From the NCBI RefSeq assembly GCF_900220995.1, contig NZ_OBQF01000004.1, forward strand, positions 186,001 through 250,000: a DNA stretch of 64,000 nt, read 5' to 3'. Shown in pieces: positions 8,579 to 20,037 of this stretch (position 1 is the stretch's first letter; each line of letters starts with the position of its first letter). Source of the DNA: Salinicoccus kekensis (GTDB taxonomy: Bacteria; Bacillota; Bacilli; Staphylococcales; Salinicoccaceae). The translations under genes and the position numbers were made by a program. The notes below the pieces were generated by a model, which made no database searches, had not been told where the DNA came from, and saw only the letters and a program-made list of their open reading frames with translations.

Positions 8579-9965
8579 GCCTGAACCGTACCCCTTCTTT
8601 TGTATCTTCAAGCACGATGCCCTGCACCTTCAATTCATCCCGGATTTCATCCGCCCGTGCGAAGTCTTTATTCTTCCTCGCTTCATTGCGTTCCTCGATC
8701 ATTGCCTCAATCTCTTCATCCAGCAGGACTTCCTCTTCCTCAAGGATGATGCCGAGCACTTCACCGTACTGCTCGAACACTTTGATGAACTCGGAAAGCA
8801 CTTCCCGGTTCGTTGTGTTATACCGGAGATATTTGTTGAGCTCGGTCGTCAGGTCATGCCATGTGCTGATGGCATTCGCCGTATTGAAGTCGTCATCCAT
8901 CCGGGATTCGAACATCTCCGCATTCTTCCGGATGATCTCCATCACTTTTTCATCCGCTTCCGTGCCGATTGCGCTGTCCAGACGCTCCTTCGCCTGGGCA
9001 TAGCTGCCCTGGATGCGCTCGAGTCCGGCTTTTGCCGCCTCCACAAGTTCACGGTTATAGTTGATCGGGTTGCGGTAATGGACACTGATCATGAAGAACC
9101 TCAGCACATTCGGATTGATTTCCTTGATGATGTCATTGACCAGTATGAAGTTGCCGAGGGATTTCGACATCTTAGTGTTGTCGATATTGATGTAGCCGTT
9201 ATGCATCCAGTAGTTAGCGAATGTCGCGTCGGTCATGCATTCACTTTGTGCGATTTCATTTTCATGGTGCGGGAAAGTCAGGTCCTGTCCGCCCGCATGG
9301 ATATCGATCGTGTCGCCGAGGTGCTCCCTTGCCATCACGCTGCATTCGATATGCCAGCCCGGACGGCCTTCTCCCCACGGGGACTCCCATTTGATCTCGT
9401 TGGGCTTGGCCTGCTTCCACAGCGCAAAATCCAGGGGATCTTCCTTCTTCTCTCCTGCATCGATGCGCGCACCGACTTTGAGATCGTTGATCGACTGATG
9501 ACTGAGCTTTCCGTACTCATTGAAAGAGCGCGTCTTGAAATAAACATCGCCGTCCGATTCATAAGCGTGCCCTTTTTCAATGAGCACTTCAATGAACTTG
9601 ATGATGTCGTCCATATGATCCATCACCCTCGGATGGGCGGTGGCGCGCCTCACATTCAACGCCCCCGTATCATTGAAAAATGCTTCGATGAAACGTTCGG
9701 CAATGTCAGGGACGGATTCCCCGAGTTCCTGTGATGCCTTGATGAGCTTATCATCCACATCCGTAAAGTTTGATACATATTCCACTTCATAGCCTTTGTA
9801 TTCCAGGTATCTCCTGACCGTATCGAAGGCGATTGCGGGTCTTGCATTCCCTATGTGTATATAGTTATACACCGTGGGGCCGCAGACATACATCTTGACC
9901 TTCCCTTCTTCAAGCGGTTTGAAAGTTTCCTTCTGCCTTGTCAATGTATTATATATGCGAACCAT
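8571..9965 (-). CDS. cysS: Cysteinyl-tRNA synthetase
   Basis: 464 residues (S. aureus has 466). Class I synthetase motifs are [12 protein letters not shown] (HIGH) and KMSKSLGNF (KMSKS); zinc ligands include [19 protein letters not shown] and [10 protein letters not shown]. The start at 9965 ([11 protein letters not shown]) has GAGGT 5 bases upstream; an earlier ATG has no room for a ribosome binding site. It overlaps cysE by 17 bp and is controlled through the T-box in front of cysE. Confidence 0.97.
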   Translation of the reverse strand: MVRIYNTLTRQKETFKPLEEGKVKMYVCGPTVYNYIHIGNARPAIAFDTVRRYLEYKGYEVEYVSNFTDVDDKLIKASQELGESVPDIAERFIEAFFNDTGALNVRRATAHPRVMDHMDDIIKFIEVLIEKGHAYESDGDVYFKTRSFNEYGKLSHQSINDLKVGARIDAGEKKEDPLDFALWKQAKPNEIKWESPWGEGRPGWHIECSVMAREHLGDTIDIHAGGQDLTFPHHENEIAQSECMTDATFANYWMHNGYINIDNTKMSKSLGNFILVNDIIKEINPNVLRFFMISVHYRNPINYNRELVEAAKAGLERIQGSYAQAKERLDSAIGTEADEKVMEIIRKNAEMFESRMDDDFNTANAISTWHDLTTELNKYLRYNTTNREVLSEFIKVFEQYGEVLGIILEEEEVLLDEEIEAMIEERNEARKNKDFARADEIRDELKVQGIVLEDTKEGVRFRRG

Positions 9966-10605
9966 CTTGTACCTCATTCCTTACTTCTTTTCTGAAATCT
10001 TTTATTTCGTCTTCAAGACCCAGTATCATATCGAGGATCGGGTCCGGCAAATCCGTGACGTTCATGTCACGTGCATCCTTGACTTTCTCTCCGGCCTTCT
10101 TGACGACTCTCCCGGGGATGCCGACCACGGTCGAATCCTTCGGCGTATTGATGAGTACGACGGAATTCGCACCGATTTTGGTGTTTTCACCGATACGGAT
10201 ATTCCCGAGCACTTTCGCCCCCGCGGAGACCAGTACATTATCATCGATGTCCGGATGACGCTTCGTTTCCTCTTTCCCTGTTCCGCCGAGTGTCACACCC
10301 TGGTAGATCGTCACGTTGTTGCCGATGCGGCATGTTTCGCCGATGACCACACCCATGCCGTGGTCTATGAAAAGGCGCCTGCCGATTTCTGCACCCGGAT
10401 GTATTTCTATACCTGTCACAAAACGGCTGAGCTGTGAAATCGCCCTTGAGAATGTCGCGAACTTCCTCTTGTACAGTTTATGTGCCAGCAGATGCAGCCA
10501 TACTGCATGCAGCCCCGAGTATGTCAAAGCCACTTCGAACTTGTTCTTGGCAGCCGGGTCCAGTTCAAGTACCATATTGATGTCTTCCTTCATTCGATTA
10601 AGCAA
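9949..10605 (-). CDS. cysE: Serine O-acetyltransferase
   Basis: 218 residues. It makes O-acetylserine, the carbon skeleton for cysteine, used by CysK (encoded at 40.8 kb). N-terminal helices ([22 protein letters not shown]) are followed by left-handed beta-helix hexapeptide repeats with [19 protein letters not shown] and GVVIGET, and the [10 protein letters not shown] loop. The start is a TTG at 10605, 6 bases after GAGGAGG; the in-frame ATG at 10593 is too far. It is the first gene after the cysteine T-box and is followed by cysS. Confidence 0.94.
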   Translation of the reverse strand: MLNRMKEDINMVLELDPAAKNKFEVALTYSGLHAVWLHLLAHKLYKRKFATFSRAISQLSRFVTGIEIHPGAEIGRRLFIDHGMGVVIGETCRIGNNVTIYQGVTLGGTGKEETKRHPDIDDNVLVSAGAKVLGNIRIGENTKIGANSVVLINTPKDSTVVGIPGRVVKKAGEKVKDARDMNVTDLPDPILDMILGLEDEIKDFRKEVRNEVQDGSHI

Positions 10606-10850
10606 GCTGATCCTCCTCTCAATAATAAAAGCGCCGCTGCCCAAATAACTGGACAGAGGCGCTTCCGCACGGTTCCACTCTGTTTACAAAATTCAATTTG
10701 CACTTTATAGTATTCACCTGTGGCTTGCGCATTTCTGAAAATATTGTGGTTGTCTTTTCAGCCGCCAGACAATCTCTGATTTCCACAATACATCATACTT
10801 CTTTTCTCTGTTACAGATATATTAATCGATTATTCCCCTTACTGCAATCA
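10606..10850 (-). promoter_or_regulatory. T-box leader (cysteine) upstream of cysE-cysS
   Basis: The minus strand carries the T-box core GAGTGGAACCGTGCGG (about 10664-10679), followed by a terminator stem built from AAGCGCC and GGCGCTT and a TTTTATTATT tail (10625-10665). About 50 nt before the T-box sequence, near 10728, the loop GAAATGCGC offers a TGC cysteine specifier. A longer stem-I-like pairing, ATTGTGG with CCACAAT, lies around 10740-10790. Uncharged tRNA-Cys binding should allow read-through into cysE-cysS. The specifier position is inferred. Confidence 0.88.
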
Positions 10851-10862
10851 CTTAGACTCGCT

Positions 10863-12314
10863 TCATTTCAGCTTAGCCACACGCCCGAGCACTTTTTCCC
10901 TGCCGATCAGGGAGATCGCATCCGGCAGTTCCGGGCCCCTCGTCTGTCCCGTCACCGCCACGCGGATCGGCATGAAAAGCTGCTTGCCTTTATAACCGGT
11001 CGTTTTCTGTACATTTTTAATGGACTTTTTGATTGTAGCAGGATCAAAGTCAGATAATCCTTCAAACTCATCATACAATGCATTCATCAATTCCGGTATG
11101 TGCTCCTGGTTGATCACTTCCGTCGCTTCTGCATCAAACTCGATATCGTCTTTGAAGAACTGTTCGGACAGCGTCGTGATCTCACCGGCAAAACTCATCT
11201 GCGGCTGATAGAGTGCCACAAGTTTCTTTGCCCATTCGAGTTCCTCGCCCTGCGGATCCTTGCTGATCAGCCCCTCCTCGACCAGAAACGGCAACGCCAT
11301 TTCAAAGACGGTTTCAGCATCCTTTTCTTTCATGTACTGGTTGTTGATCCATGTCAGCTTCTGTTTGTCGAAGAAGGCGGGCGCTTTTGAAAGTCTCTTT
11401 TCATCGAATAACTGGATGAATTCCTCTTTGGAGAAGATCTCCTCTTCACCTTCAGGCGTCCACCCGAGCAGTGCGATGAAGTTGAATAATGCTTCAGGCA
11501 GATAGCCGAGCTCTTTGTACTGTTCAATGAACTGGATGATCGCCCCGTCACGCTTGGACAGCTTCTTTTTACTCTCATTGACGATCAGTGTCATATGCCC
11601 GAATTCCGGTGCTTCCAGACCCAGCGCTTCATATACCATCATTTGTTTCGGCGTGTTTGAAATATGATCATCCCCGCGCAGCACGTGGGTGATGTCCATC
11701 TCATGGTCATCGATGGCGACCGCAAAGTTATACGTCGGCACTCCGTCTTTTTTGACGATGACCCAGTCTCCGAATCCGTTTGAGTCAAAAGTCACTTCGC
11801 CTTTTACAATATCATTGAATTTATAGACTTTGTCCTTCGGTACGCGTATGCGGATGGCAGGTTCCCTGCCCTCGGCGATCAGCGCCTCTTCTTCCTCTTT
11901 CGTCAGGTTGGCATGATGGCCGCCGTATCTCGGCATCTCACCGCGTGCAATCTGCTCCTCGCGTTCCTGCTGCAGTTCCTCGCTCGTCATATAGCATCGG
12001 TAGGCAAGGTCCTCATCCAGTAGTTTCTGGATGTAGGGTTCATATATATGTCCGCGTTCAGACTGGCGGTACGGTCCGTACCCCCCGTCTTTATCGATGC
12101 TCTCATCCCAGTCGATTCCGAGCCATGCCAGGTTGTTGAGTTGGGATTCCTCACCGGTCTCGATATGGCGGGATTGATCGGTATCCTCGATGCGGATGAT
12201 GAAATCACCGCCGTAATGACGCGCAAACAAATAATTGAACAACGCTGAACGCGCGTTCCCTATATGCAGAAATCCGGTCGGACTCGGTGCATATCTGACT
12301 CTAACTTTATCCAT
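10863..12314 (-). CDS. gltX: Glutamyl-tRNA synthetase
   Basis: 483 residues, standard. The N-terminus has the class I signature [20 protein letters not shown] and [13 protein letters not shown]; the KMSKS equivalent is [14 protein letters not shown]. Many Bacillales lack GlnRS and use this enzyme to mischarge tRNA-Gln for GatCAB. It overlaps ispF by one base and is separated from cysE by the T-box leader, as in Bacillus. Confidence 0.97.
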   Translation of the reverse strand: MDKVRVRYAPSPTGFLHIGNARSALFNYLFARHYGGDFIIRIEDTDQSRHIETGEESQLNNLAWLGIDWDESIDKDGGYGPYRQSERGHIYEPYIQKLLDEDLAYRCYMTSEELQQEREEQIARGEMPRYGGHHANLTKEEEEALIAEGREPAIRIRVPKDKVYKFNDIVKGEVTFDSNGFGDWVIVKKDGVPTYNFAVAIDDHEMDITHVLRGDDHISNTPKQMMVYEALGLEAPEFGHMTLIVNESKKKLSKRDGAIIQFIEQYKELGYLPEALFNFIALLGWTPEGEEEIFSKEEFIQLFDEKRLSKAPAFFDKQKLTWINNQYMKEKDAETVFEMALPFLVEEGLISKDPQGEELEWAKKLVALYQPQMSFAGEITTLSEQFFKDDIEFDAEATEVINQEHIPELMNALYDEFEGLSDFDPATIKKSIKNVQKTTGYKGKQLFMPIRVAVTGQTRGPELPDAISLIGREKVLGRVAKLK

Positions 12315-12799
12315 TAATATTCCTCCATTTTTGTAAGCAGAACAACTGCTTCCGAAGTGATGCCTTCAGCCCTGCCGACAAATCCTAGTTTTTCTGTAGT
12401 GGTCGCTTTTATATTAACATTTGAAACCTCTGTGTTCAAAATCGATGCCACACTTTTCCTCATCTCGTCGATATGAGGCCTGAACTTCGGCGCCTGGGCC
12501 ATGATGACGGCATCAACATTGCCGATTTCATACTGTTCCTCATTCATTTTCCCGACCACTTCACTGAGCAGCACTTTGGAATCCATATCTTTGAACGCGT
12601 CGTCGGTGTCCGGGAAAAACTTCCCGATGTCACCAAGTGCAAGTGCCCCGAGGATTGCATCCGCAATCGTATGGAGCAGGACGTCCGCATCCGAATGGCC
12701 CGCAAGGCCTTTATCATGCGGTATCGTCAGCCCGCCGATGATCAGCGGCCTGCCTTCGGCAAACGCATGGACGTCAAAACCATGACCGATTCTTATCAT
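12314..12799 (-). CDS. ispF: 2-C-methyl-D-erythritol 2,4-cyclodiphosphate synthase
   Basis: 161 residues, normal. The MEP-pathway enzyme forms MEcPP with release of CMP. Metal ligands are in [13 protein letters not shown] (Asp8, His10) and [14 protein letters not shown] (His at about 42); the C-terminal [17 protein letters not shown] is the CMP-binding signature. It overlaps ispD by 4 bp. Its presence with ispD and ispE means isoprenoids are made by the MEP route rather than the mevalonate route of S. aureus. Confidence 0.96.
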   Translation of the reverse strand: MIRIGHGFDVHAFAEGRPLIIGGLTIPHDKGLAGHSDADVLLHTIADAILGALALGDIGKFFPDTDDAFKDMDSKVLLSEVVGKMNEEQYEIGNVDAVIMAQAPKFRPHIDEMRKSVASILNTEVSNVNIKATTTEKLGFVGRAEGITSEAVVLLTKMEEY

Positions 12800-13479
12800 T
12801 TACTCTCACCTCTTCCGGCTATGATCGACTCCGCGATGACGAGGTCTTCCCGGGTCGTAATTTTGATGTTGTTGTAATCCGATTCCACAATATGTACTGA
12901 TTCACCCAGGGTTTCGACCATGCTTGAATCATCCGTCACCGCAAGGCCCCTCCGGCGGGCATTCTCATGCGCCTTCATAATCAGCCGGTAGTCGAATGCC
13001 TGGGGCGTGTGGGTGATGAGCAGTTCTTCCCGCTTCAGCGTCTCTGCCACTGTCGGGCCGTCCACCCTTTTGATCGTATCCTTGACTTTCACGCCGCATA
13101 TTACAGCTTTGTGAGTGATGACCGCCTCATAAACCTCATTCAAAAGTTTCGGGCTTGCAAACGGCCTCGCCCCGTCATGTATGAACACATGGTCACTCTC
13201 AGGGATTTCCTTCAAAACATTATAGATGCTGTCCTGCCTCTCACGGCCGCCGGCGAAGACACCTTTGACTTTAGGATAGGCCGAAAGCTTCTCCTCCATC
13301 AATGCCGCCTCGTCTTCCCTCACCGCAAGGTAAATCCCGGTGCAGTTCGCGTCTTCCTCGAAGAGCCCGACCGTCCGTTCTATAATGGATTTCCCCTTCA
13401 GTTCGATGAATACTTTGTTTTTACCATAACCCATGCGGCTGCCGAGGCCGGCCGCCGGTATAATCGCAATATAAGACAT
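12796..13479 (-). CDS. ispD: 2-C-methyl-D-erythritol 4-phosphate cytidylyltransferase
   Basis: 227 residues from the ATG at 13479 ([17 protein letters not shown]), which follows a GAGAGAGAG Shine-Dalgarno region. The nucleotide-binding loop [16 protein letters not shown] and the [10 protein letters not shown] motif are intact. It adds CMP to MEP in isoprenoid precursor synthesis, one step before IspE. It lies directly after yacL and overlaps ispF. Confidence 0.95.
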   Translation of the reverse strand: MSYIAIIPAAGLGSRMGYGKNKVFIELKGKSIIERTVGLFEEDANCTGIYLAVREDEAALMEEKLSAYPKVKGVFAGGRERQDSIYNVLKEIPESDHVFIHDGARPFASPKLLNEVYEAVITHKAVICGVKVKDTIKRVDGPTVAETLKREELLITHTPQAFDYRLIMKAHENARRRGLAVTDDSSMVETLGESVHIVESDYNNIKITTREDLVIAESIIAGRGESK

Positions 13480-13480
13480 A

Positions 13481-14539
13481 TTAGCTCTCTCTCTTTGTAA
13501 AAATAATGCGTCCCGAATTGGTCTGCAGGACACTTGTCACCTCGACACTGACGGTGCGGTTGATCAGCTCCCTGCCTTCTTCTATGACCACCATCGTCCC
13601 ATCTTCGAGGTATCCGACACCCTGGCCTTCTTCCTTGCCGTGCTTCGTCACCATGATATCCAGAGTATCGCCCTGTCTGATGACCAGTTTTATCGCATCC
13701 GATAATTCATTGACATTGAGCACTTTGATGTTATGGACCTGACACACACGGTTCAGATTATAATCAGTGGTGATCAGGGCGGCATCTTCCTCCTTGGCAA
13801 GCTGCACGAGCTGTTGGTCCACATCCAGCTTTTCATAGGCGATCGGCTGGACTGTGACGTCCAGTCCGCTGTCCTGAAGCTCATTCAGCATATCAAGCCC
13901 CCTCTGCCCGCGGTCACGCTTCATGGCATCCGTGGAATCTGCAATCAGCTGGAGCTCATCCAGGACAAATTGGGGGACGATCAGTTCGCCTTCTATAAAA
14001 CCGGTTTTGACGACATCTATGATCCGGCCGTCGATGATTGCACTGGTGTCCACCAGCTTCTTCTGGCCCTGCGCCATTTTCCCGGATTGCCTGCTGTTCT
14101 GTCCCGGAAAGACTTCCAGCAGTTCAGTATGCTTTTTCATACCGATCTGGAAACCGAGATAGCCGAGTATGACTGCCAGTGCAAAAGATATGACTTCGCT
14201 GATTATAGGGATATTCAAAGTATTTAATAATAATGATATTAAGACAGCAACGACAAGCCCTATAATCATGCCCAATGTCGCAAAGATGATTTCCGGCAGA
14301 TTCCGGTTCAGGATCATCCCCTCGCCTTTGCCGATCAGGGATTCGACTTTTGGAACACTCCAAAGGAACAGGAATAAAAAGAGGATTCCTCCGATCAGGG
14401 CATGGACCAGCACATTGTTCAGCAGCAGAGGCAGTTCAACCGGGAGAAAAGAAACCAAATCCGGGAGCAGCCATACGCCGAGTGACACACCGATCAGAAA
14501 GTACAATATATATATCAGATATTTCAGCAATTCATTCAC
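13481..14539 (-). CDS. yacL: PIN/TRAM-domain membrane protein YacL
   Basis: 352 residues: four predicted membrane helices in the first 120 residues, a PIN nuclease domain (KKLVDTSAIIDGRIIDVVK at about 160-178, then DRGQRGLDMLNELQ and DAALITTDYNLNRVC carrying acidic residues) and a C-terminal TRAM RNA-binding domain (GQGVGYLEDGTMVVIEEGRELI). It is universal in Firmicutes at this position; its nuclease target is unknown. The start is uncertain: GTG at 14539 sits on the AAAGGCGGTGA site, so a TTG at 14530 is also possible. Confidence 0.88.
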   Translation of the reverse strand: MNELLKYLIYILYFLIGVSLGVWLLPDLVSFLPVELPLLLNNVLVHALIGGILFLFLFLWSVPKVESLIGKGEGMILNRNLPEIIFATLGMIIGLVVAVLISLLLNTLNIPIISEVISFALAVILGYLGFQIGMKKHTELLEVFPGQNSRQSGKMAQGQKKLVDTSAIIDGRIIDVVKTGFIEGELIVPQFVLDELQLIADSTDAMKRDRGQRGLDMLNELQDSGLDVTVQPIAYEKLDVDQQLVQLAKEEDAALITTDYNLNRVCQVHNIKVLNVNELSDAIKLVIRQGDTLDIMVTKHGKEEGQGVGYLEDGTMVVIEEGRELINRTVSVEVTSVLQTNSGRIIFTKRES

Positions 14540-14565
14540 CGCCTTTCAAATAATTTAAAATCATA

Positions 14566-15939
14566 TTAACCGAAGGCGTGCTTTATCGCCTCGGTCAGGT
14601 GGCTCACGCCGCGGACTTCCAATCCTTCCGGCAGCTGTATGCCTGCAAGGGATGATTTTGGCACGATGGCCCGTTTGAAACCGAGCTTTGCCGCTTCCTG
14701 CAGACGTGATTCTATTTTCGTGACCCTTCTGATTTCGCCTGTCAGTCCCACTTCCCCGATGAAGCAGTCATCCCCGCGCACTTCCATATTCTTAAAACTG
14801 GAGGCGATGCTGATGATGACACTCAAGTCCACAGCGGGTTCGTCCAGCTTCACGCCGCCGGCCACTTTGATATAGGCATCATGCTGCTGCATGAGGTAGC
14901 CGCCGCTCTTCTCAAGTACCGCCATCAATAATGACAGCCGGTTATGGTCGACTCCTGTCGCCATGCGGCGCGGATTATGGAAGTGTGTCGGTGCGACAAG
15001 TGCCTGGACTTCCACCAGCATCGCCCTCGTGCCTTCCATTGTTGCGACTATTGCAGAACCGGGTGTGTTTTTGGACCGCTCTTCAAGGAAGATTTCCGAT
15101 GGGTTCAGGACTTCCTTCAACCCCGTACTTTTCATTTCAAATATGCCCATCTCATTCGTGGAGCCGAAACGGTTTTTGACCGCCCTTAAAATACGGTATG
15201 TCTGGTGTTGATCGCCTTCAAAATAAAGTACCGTGTCCACCATATGCTCGAGCATGCGCGGTCCGGCAATCTGCCCTTCCTTCGTCACGTGGCCCACTAT
15301 GAAAGTCGCGATGTTCTCACCCTTCGCGATATTCATCAGGCTTTGTGTACATTCCCTCACCTGGGAGACGCTGCCCGGCGCGCTCGTGATGTCCGGATTG
15401 AAGATGGTCTGGATGGAGTCGATGATGAGGAAGTCCGGCTTTGATTTTTTGACTTCCTCATGTATATAGTAAAGGTTCGTTTCGCAGTATACGTGCAGGT
15501 TATCACTTCTCTCATCCAGCCGGTCCGCCCGGAGCTTGATCTGTTCAAGCGATTCCTCGCCTGAGACATAGAGCACTTCATGGTCTTCCGACAGTGTCAG
15601 TGCAGTCTGGAGCAGAATCGTCGATTTGCCGATTCCCGGATCCCCGCCGATCAGTATGAGCGAGCCGTCGACGATCCCGCCGCCCAGCACCCGGTCGAAT
15701 TCGCCGCTTTTCGTCAATGTTCTCGGCGTTTGTGATTTTTTGACGTTGTTCAATTTTGTCGGTCGGCTGACCTTTTCATCCGGGGCCTGTTTGCCGAGCG
15801 TCCCCCGCCCTTTCGTTTCCTTATGCACAAGCTTTTCTTCCATCTGGTTCCATCCGCCGCAGCTCGGGCATTTGCCCATCCACTTGGGCGATTCATATCC
15901 GCATGCCATGCACTCGAAGACATTTTTCACTTTTGCCAT
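14566..15939 (-). CDS. radA: DNA repair protein RadA
   Basis: 457 residues. A four-cysteine zinc finger starts the protein ([21 protein letters not shown]), then a RecA-like ATPase core with Walker [11 protein letters not shown], the RadA-specific [11 protein letters not shown] motif and a C-terminal Lon-protease-like domain. RadA is a branch-migration helicase acting in recombination and natural transformation. It has the usual position between clpC and yacL; the clpC terminator separates it from the stress operon. Confidence 0.97.
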   Translation of the reverse strand: MAKVKNVFECMACGYESPKWMGKCPSCGGWNQMEEKLVHKETKGRGTLGKQAPDEKVSRPTKLNNVKKSQTPRTLTKSGEFDRVLGGGIVDGSLILIGGDPGIGKSTILLQTALTLSEDHEVLYVSGEESLEQIKLRADRLDERSDNLHVYCETNLYYIHEEVKKSKPDFLIIDSIQTIFNPDITSAPGSVSQVRECTQSLMNIAKGENIATFIVGHVTKEGQIAGPRMLEHMVDTVLYFEGDQHQTYRILRAVKNRFGSTNEMGIFEMKSTGLKEVLNPSEIFLEERSKNTPGSAIVATMEGTRAMLVEVQALVAPTHFHNPRRMATGVDHNRLSLLMAVLEKSGGYLMQQHDAYIKVAGGVKLDEPAVDLSVIISIASSFKNMEVRGDDCFIGEVGLTGEIRRVTKIESRLQEAAKLGFKRAIVPKSSLAGIQLPEGLEVRGVSHLTEAIKHAFG

Positions 15940-16007
15940 ATATGCTGATGACCTCCGCTTCTTTTCCTTATTATTGTATTACTATCGAGCCTGTTTTTAA
16001 AGTATGT

Positions 16008-16052
16008 AAAAGAAAACAGAACAGCCCAAACCATTCACACATGATTTGGGCT
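16008..16052 (-). terminator. Terminator of the ctsR-clpC operon
   Basis: AGCCCAAAT and its partner TTTGGGCT form a stem on the minus strand just after the clpC stop, followed by GTTCTGTTTTCTTTT. Confidence 0.8.
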
Positions 16053-16060
16053 GACACTGC

Positions 16061-18508
16061 CTATTTCTCTGCCGCTTCTTTTTCTTTCATGCCCACCGTA
16101 AATTCTTCATTTTCATAATCCACAGTGACAACTTTGTTTTCGAAGTCGGCACCTGAGAGCAATGACTCACTCAAAGTATCTTCAATATTTTTCTGTATGC
16201 TTCTTGCAAGCGGTCTTGCACCGTATTCAGGGTCATAGCCATCTTCTGCAATTTGAGCTTTTGCAGCTTCAGTGACCTCAATATTGATGTTCTGGTCGCT
16301 CAGCCTTTCCTGCAGCTGTTCGATCATCAGGGAGACGATCTCTTTCAGGTGTTCTTTTTCAAGGCTGTGGAAGACGATGATATCATCGACACGGTTGATG
16401 AATTCCGGCCTGAATGTATCTTTCAGCTCTTTCATCATCGTGCTTTTGATTGTCTCATAATCATGCGTGCCTGAATCGGAAGTCGTGCCGAAACCTGCGA
16501 ACTTGCGGTCCTTCAGTTCCTGGGCGCCGACGTTTGATGTCATGACGATGATCGTGTTCCTAAAATCGACCGTACGGCCGTTTGCATCCGTCAGTCTGCC
16601 GTCATCCAGCACTTGCAGCAGCATATTGAAGACATCAGGGTGTGCTTTTTCAATTTCATCGAACAGGACGAGCGAGTAAGGTTTTCTTCTGACTTTCTCG
16701 GTCAGCTGGCCGCCATCCTCATACCCGACGTAACCCGGCGGTGAACCGACGAGTCTGGATACCGAGTGTTTTTCCATGTACTCACTCATATCCACACGGA
16801 TCATCGCATCATCCTCGCCGAACATCGCTTCGCTGAGTGCCCTTGCAAGCTCAGTCTTACCGACCCCGGTCGGACCGAGGAAGATGAAACTGCCAATCGG
16901 GCGTTTCGGGTTTTTAAGGCCGGCCCTTGCACGGCGCACAGCTTTGGAGATGGAAGTCACTGCTTCCTGCTGTCCAATGACTCTGTCGTGGAGGATGGAT
17001 TCCAGGTTAAGGAGACGGTCCGATTCGCCCTCTGCAATCTTGGACAGCGGGATGCCTGTGATGCCGCTGATGACGATTTCTATATCGCCCTGGGTGACGG
17101 ACTGTGAAGACTGACCCTGTTCCTTTTTCCATTTTTCTTCTTTTTCCTTCAGCTCTTTTTCAAGCTTGGACTGGCGGTCGCGGTAGTTTGCCGCAGCTTC
17201 GAATTCCTGGCTCTGCACCGCTGCGTTCTTCTCCTTCTTGACCGCTTCGAGCTTGCTTTCAAGATCTTTCAGATCCGGCGGTGAAGTGTAGCTGCGCAGT
17301 CTGACTTTGGATGAAGCTTCATCGATCAAATCGATCGCCTTGTCCGGCAGGAAGCGGTCCTGAATGTAGCGGTCACTCATTTTGGCTGCCGCCTCGACTG
17401 CTTCATCCGTGATGTTTATCCTGTGGTGGGCTTCATACTTGTCCCTGAGGCCCTTAAGGATCAGGATCGTGTCCTCGACATTCGGCTCATCGACCTGGAC
17501 CGGCTGGAAGCGGCGTTCGAGTGCTGCATCTTTTTCAATATGCTTACGGTATTCCTCAAGAGTCGTGGCACCGATGCACTGCAGCTCGCCACGGGCAAGC
17601 GCCGGCTTCAGGATGTTGGATGCATCGATTGCACCTTCCGCCCCGCCTGCCCCGATCAGCGTATGGAGCTCATCAATGAACAGCACTACGTTCCCTGCCT
17701 TATGGATTTCTTCCATCACTTTCTTCATGCGCTCTTCAAATTCACCGCGGTATTTCGTACCGGCGACGACCGTACCCATATCGAGGGACATCACACGTTT
17801 GTCCTTCAATGTTTCCGGCACTTCATTTTTGATGATGGACTGGGCGAGACCTTCTGCAATTGCAGTTTTACCGACACCCGGTTCACCAATCAGGACAGGG
17901 TTGTTCTTGGTCCTGCGGGACAGTACCTCAATTACCCTGGTGATCTCTTTGGATCTTCCGATCACCGGGTCGAGACGGTCATCACGGGCGATTTCCGTGA
18001 GATCTCTTGCGAGTGAATCAAGCGTCGGGGTGTTGTTATCCTTCTTCTGCCCCTCTTTGTTTTGGAGTGCTTCCGGATTTCCGAGCATTTTGATGACGGA
18101 AGCACGCGCTTTTGTGATATTGAGGTCCAGGTTGGTCAGGACACGTGCCGCCACGCCTTCACTTTCGCGGATGAGGCCGAGCAGCAGGTGCTCGGTGCCC
18201 ACGAAATTATGGTGGAGCTTGCGCGCTTCATCCATGGAGAGCTCTATCACTTTTTTCGCGCGCGGGGTGTAATGGATGGATCCGGTCCCGTCCTCGCCCT
18301 CATTGATGAGATTGAATACTTCGTCGCGTACATTATCTTCGCTTATGTTGAAGCTCGACAGGACTTTTGCAGCAATGCCTTCTTTCTCCTTGACCAGACC
18401 GAGTAACAAATGTTCTGTGCCTATGCTTGAATGTTTCAGGCTGATTGCTTCTTCCTGTGCATAAGCGAGCACTTTCTGGGCTCTTTCAGTTAATCTTCCA
18501 AATAACAT
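16061..18508 (-). CDS. clpC: ATP-dependent Clp protease ATPase subunit ClpC
   Basis: 815 residues. Two N-terminal Clp repeats (about 1-145), first AAA+ domain with Walker A GEPGVGKT at 208-215, a middle domain (about 410-480) that binds the adaptor MecA, a second AAA+ module with Walker A GPTGVGKT, and a ClpP-contacting loop. It unfolds proteins, including McsB-arginylated ones, for ClpP. The Shine-Dalgarno AGGAGGG lies inside the end of mcsB and the two genes abut, so translation is coupled. Regulated by CtsR. Confidence 0.98.
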   Translation of the reverse strand: MLFGRLTERAQKVLAYAQEEAISLKHSSIGTEHLLLGLVKEKEGIAAKVLSSFNISEDNVRDEVFNLINEGEDGTGSIHYTPRAKKVIELSMDEARKLHHNFVGTEHLLLGLIRESEGVAARVLTNLDLNITKARASVIKMLGNPEALQNKEGQKKDNNTPTLDSLARDLTEIARDDRLDPVIGRSKEITRVIEVLSRRTKNNPVLIGEPGVGKTAIAEGLAQSIIKNEVPETLKDKRVMSLDMGTVVAGTKYRGEFEERMKKVMEEIHKAGNVVLFIDELHTLIGAGGAEGAIDASNILKPALARGELQCIGATTLEEYRKHIEKDAALERRFQPVQVDEPNVEDTILILKGLRDKYEAHHRINITDEAVEAAAKMSDRYIQDRFLPDKAIDLIDEASSKVRLRSYTSPPDLKDLESKLEAVKKEKNAAVQSQEFEAAANYRDRQSKLEKELKEKEEKWKKEQGQSSQSVTQGDIEIVISGITGIPLSKIAEGESDRLLNLESILHDRVIGQQEAVTSISKAVRRARAGLKNPKRPIGSFIFLGPTGVGKTELARALSEAMFGEDDAMIRVDMSEYMEKHSVSRLVGSPPGYVGYEDGGQLTEKVRRKPYSLVLFDEIEKAHPDVFNMLLQVLDDGRLTDANGRTVDFRNTIIVMTSNVGAQELKDRKFAGFGTTSDSGTHDYETIKSTMMKELKDTFRPEFINRVDDIIVFHSLEKEHLKEIVSLMIEQLQERLSDQNINIEVTEAAKAQIAEDGYDPEYGARPLARSIQKNIEDTLSESLLSGADFENKVVTVDYENEEFTVGMKEKEAAEK

Positions 18509-19531
18509 TTATGATGTCCCTCCTATTAATTCACGTAATAGTGTTGCACGTTCTTCGTCGACTGCTCTTTCTAATGATCCATACTCTTTTTCCATGGTGT
18601 CTAAACGCATTTTGATGAAAGCCGGCTGAATCAGCTGTATCTGTTCCTGGAATCTTATGGTGTTTTCGGGGAGCAGATTCAGATCCATCCCCAGTTTAAC
18701 ATTACTCAAGTGATTCGCCGCTTCTTTCAGAGAAATAGTATGGGCATATTTGAGCGTGCCGTAGGAACGGTAGATTGAATCCTTCGCTTTCAGGAGATGA
18801 TCATCATTCATGATGGAGCGCATCTCGCTTTCTTCTTCCATGATCCTCATCTTCAACTCATTCAGGCTGATGATGATGTCCTCTTCGGTCCGGCCGAGCG
18901 TCAGCTGATTGGACAACTGGTAGATGTGGCCGAGCGGGACGGAGCCTTCCCCGTATATTCCCCTCAGCGTAAATCCGAAGCGGTTCAGGTTGCTTGCAAT
19001 CCTCTGTATCCTGCTGCCGAGTGACAAGCCGGGCAGATGCAGCATGACCGAAGCCCTGAGCCCTGTGCCCACATTGGTGGGGCAGGCGGTCAGGAAGCCG
19101 TATTTGTCATCGAATGCATAATTGATCTCCGCCTCCAGTTTATCATCAAGTTTGGATGCCCTCTCATATAATTCATCAAGTGACTCATCCGCCCCCATCA
19201 CCTGGATGCGGATATGGTCTTCTTCATTGACCATGATGGAGACCGATTCATCACTGCTGATATAGCTCAGCCGTCCCCGCTTGGTGAACAGGGGACTGAT
19301 CAGATGCTTTTCGACGAGTAGTGCCTTATCTTCAAACTTCATCCCATTCAGATCGACTTCTCCGAAGTCGTTCAGTACAGCTTTCAGCCTGCCTGTGACC
19401 TCATCCATCTCCCCGCCTTTCAGCATATGGGGGAAGGGGATGTCCCTCACATTCCTTGCAAGGCGGATCCTTGAAGACATCTCCACCGGCTTCTCTTCGG
19501 CTTTTATGATCCACGGACTAACCTTCACCAT
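18509..19531 (-). CDS. mcsB: Protein arginine kinase McsB
   Basis: 340 residues, guanido-kinase fold. Phosphagen-kinase-like segments include SSRIRLARNV near the N-terminus, EEDHIRIQVMG and CPTNVGTGLRASVMLHLP, which contains the kinase-family cysteine. It phosphorylates arginines on damaged proteins and on CtsR, marking them for ClpCP. The ATG at 19531 overlaps the end of mcsA by 14 bp; an upstream in-frame ATG at 19540 is possible. Confidence 0.95.
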   Translation of the reverse strand: MVKVSPWIIKAEEKPVEMSSRIRLARNVRDIPFPHMLKGGEMDEVTGRLKAVLNDFGEVDLNGMKFEDKALLVEKHLISPLFTKRGRLSYISSDESVSIMVNEEDHIRIQVMGADESLDELYERASKLDDKLEAEINYAFDDKYGFLTACPTNVGTGLRASVMLHLPGLSLGSRIQRIASNLNRFGFTLRGIYGEGSVPLGHIYQLSNQLTLGRTEEDIIISLNELKMRIMEEESEMRSIMNDDHLLKAKDSIYRSYGTLKYAHTISLKEAANHLSNVKLGMDLNLLPENTIRFQEQIQLIQPAFIKMRLDTMEKEYGSLERAVDEERATLLRELIGGTS

Positions 19532-20033
19532 TGTCATCACCTGCTTCCAATGATTTTATCTGGTCCCTGACCACTGCGGCTTCCTCGAACTCCTGCTGTT
19601 CCACGAGTTCTGTGAGCTTCTCCCGGAGTTTCTCAATTTCTTTCTTCACTTTAAGGTAAGCCGAGGACTTCTCAGGGACCTTCCCGACATGTTCCGTCTG
19701 GTAGAGCTGCACTTTGGTGATGATCTCATTGCTTTTGCCGCTGAAAGTGCCGTAACAGTCCGCACAGCCGAACTTGCCGTTTTTAAGTATGGTTTCTATC
19801 GTGGAACCGCATGTATCACAGTGCCTTTTCTGCTTCATCCCCGCCGGCTGCTGTGCCGAGAGTGACTGCAGAAGCTGATGGATGTTGACCGAATCATCCG
19901 GGAAATTCGCGAACTGATTCGAAAACGACTTGTTGGCACAAGCTTCGCATAAATACCTCTCTGTTTTGTTCAAGCCACTGCCTGTCGTTATATGAACAGT
20001 CGCTTCATTTTCCTGACATGATTCACATACCAT
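19518..20033 (-). CDS. mcsA: McsB activator McsA (zinc-finger, UVR domain)
   Basis: 171 residues with two zinc-binding modules: CESCQENEATVHI...CEACANK at the N-terminus and CDTCGSTI...GCADCYG in the middle, and a C-terminal UVR motif (EIEKLREKLTELVEQQEFEEAAVVRDQI). McsA activates McsB and helps sense heat and heavy-metal stress. Second gene of the CtsR operon, 4 bp after ctsR. Confidence 0.95.
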   Translation of the reverse strand: MVCESCQENEATVHITTGSGLNKTERYLCEACANKSFSNQFANFPDDSVNIHQLLQSLSAQQPAGMKQKRHCDTCGSTIETILKNGKFGCADCYGTFSGKSNEIITKVQLYQTEHVGKVPEKSSAYLKVKKEIEKLREKLTELVEQQEFEEAAVVRDQIKSLEAGDDNGEG

Positions 20034-20037
20034 AAAA

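Noticed and set aside
10863-12314. Possible rRNA or second T-box in the gltX region
   Set aside because: Only one T-box core sequence was found, between gltX and cysE; gltX itself has no such leader because it follows ispF directly.
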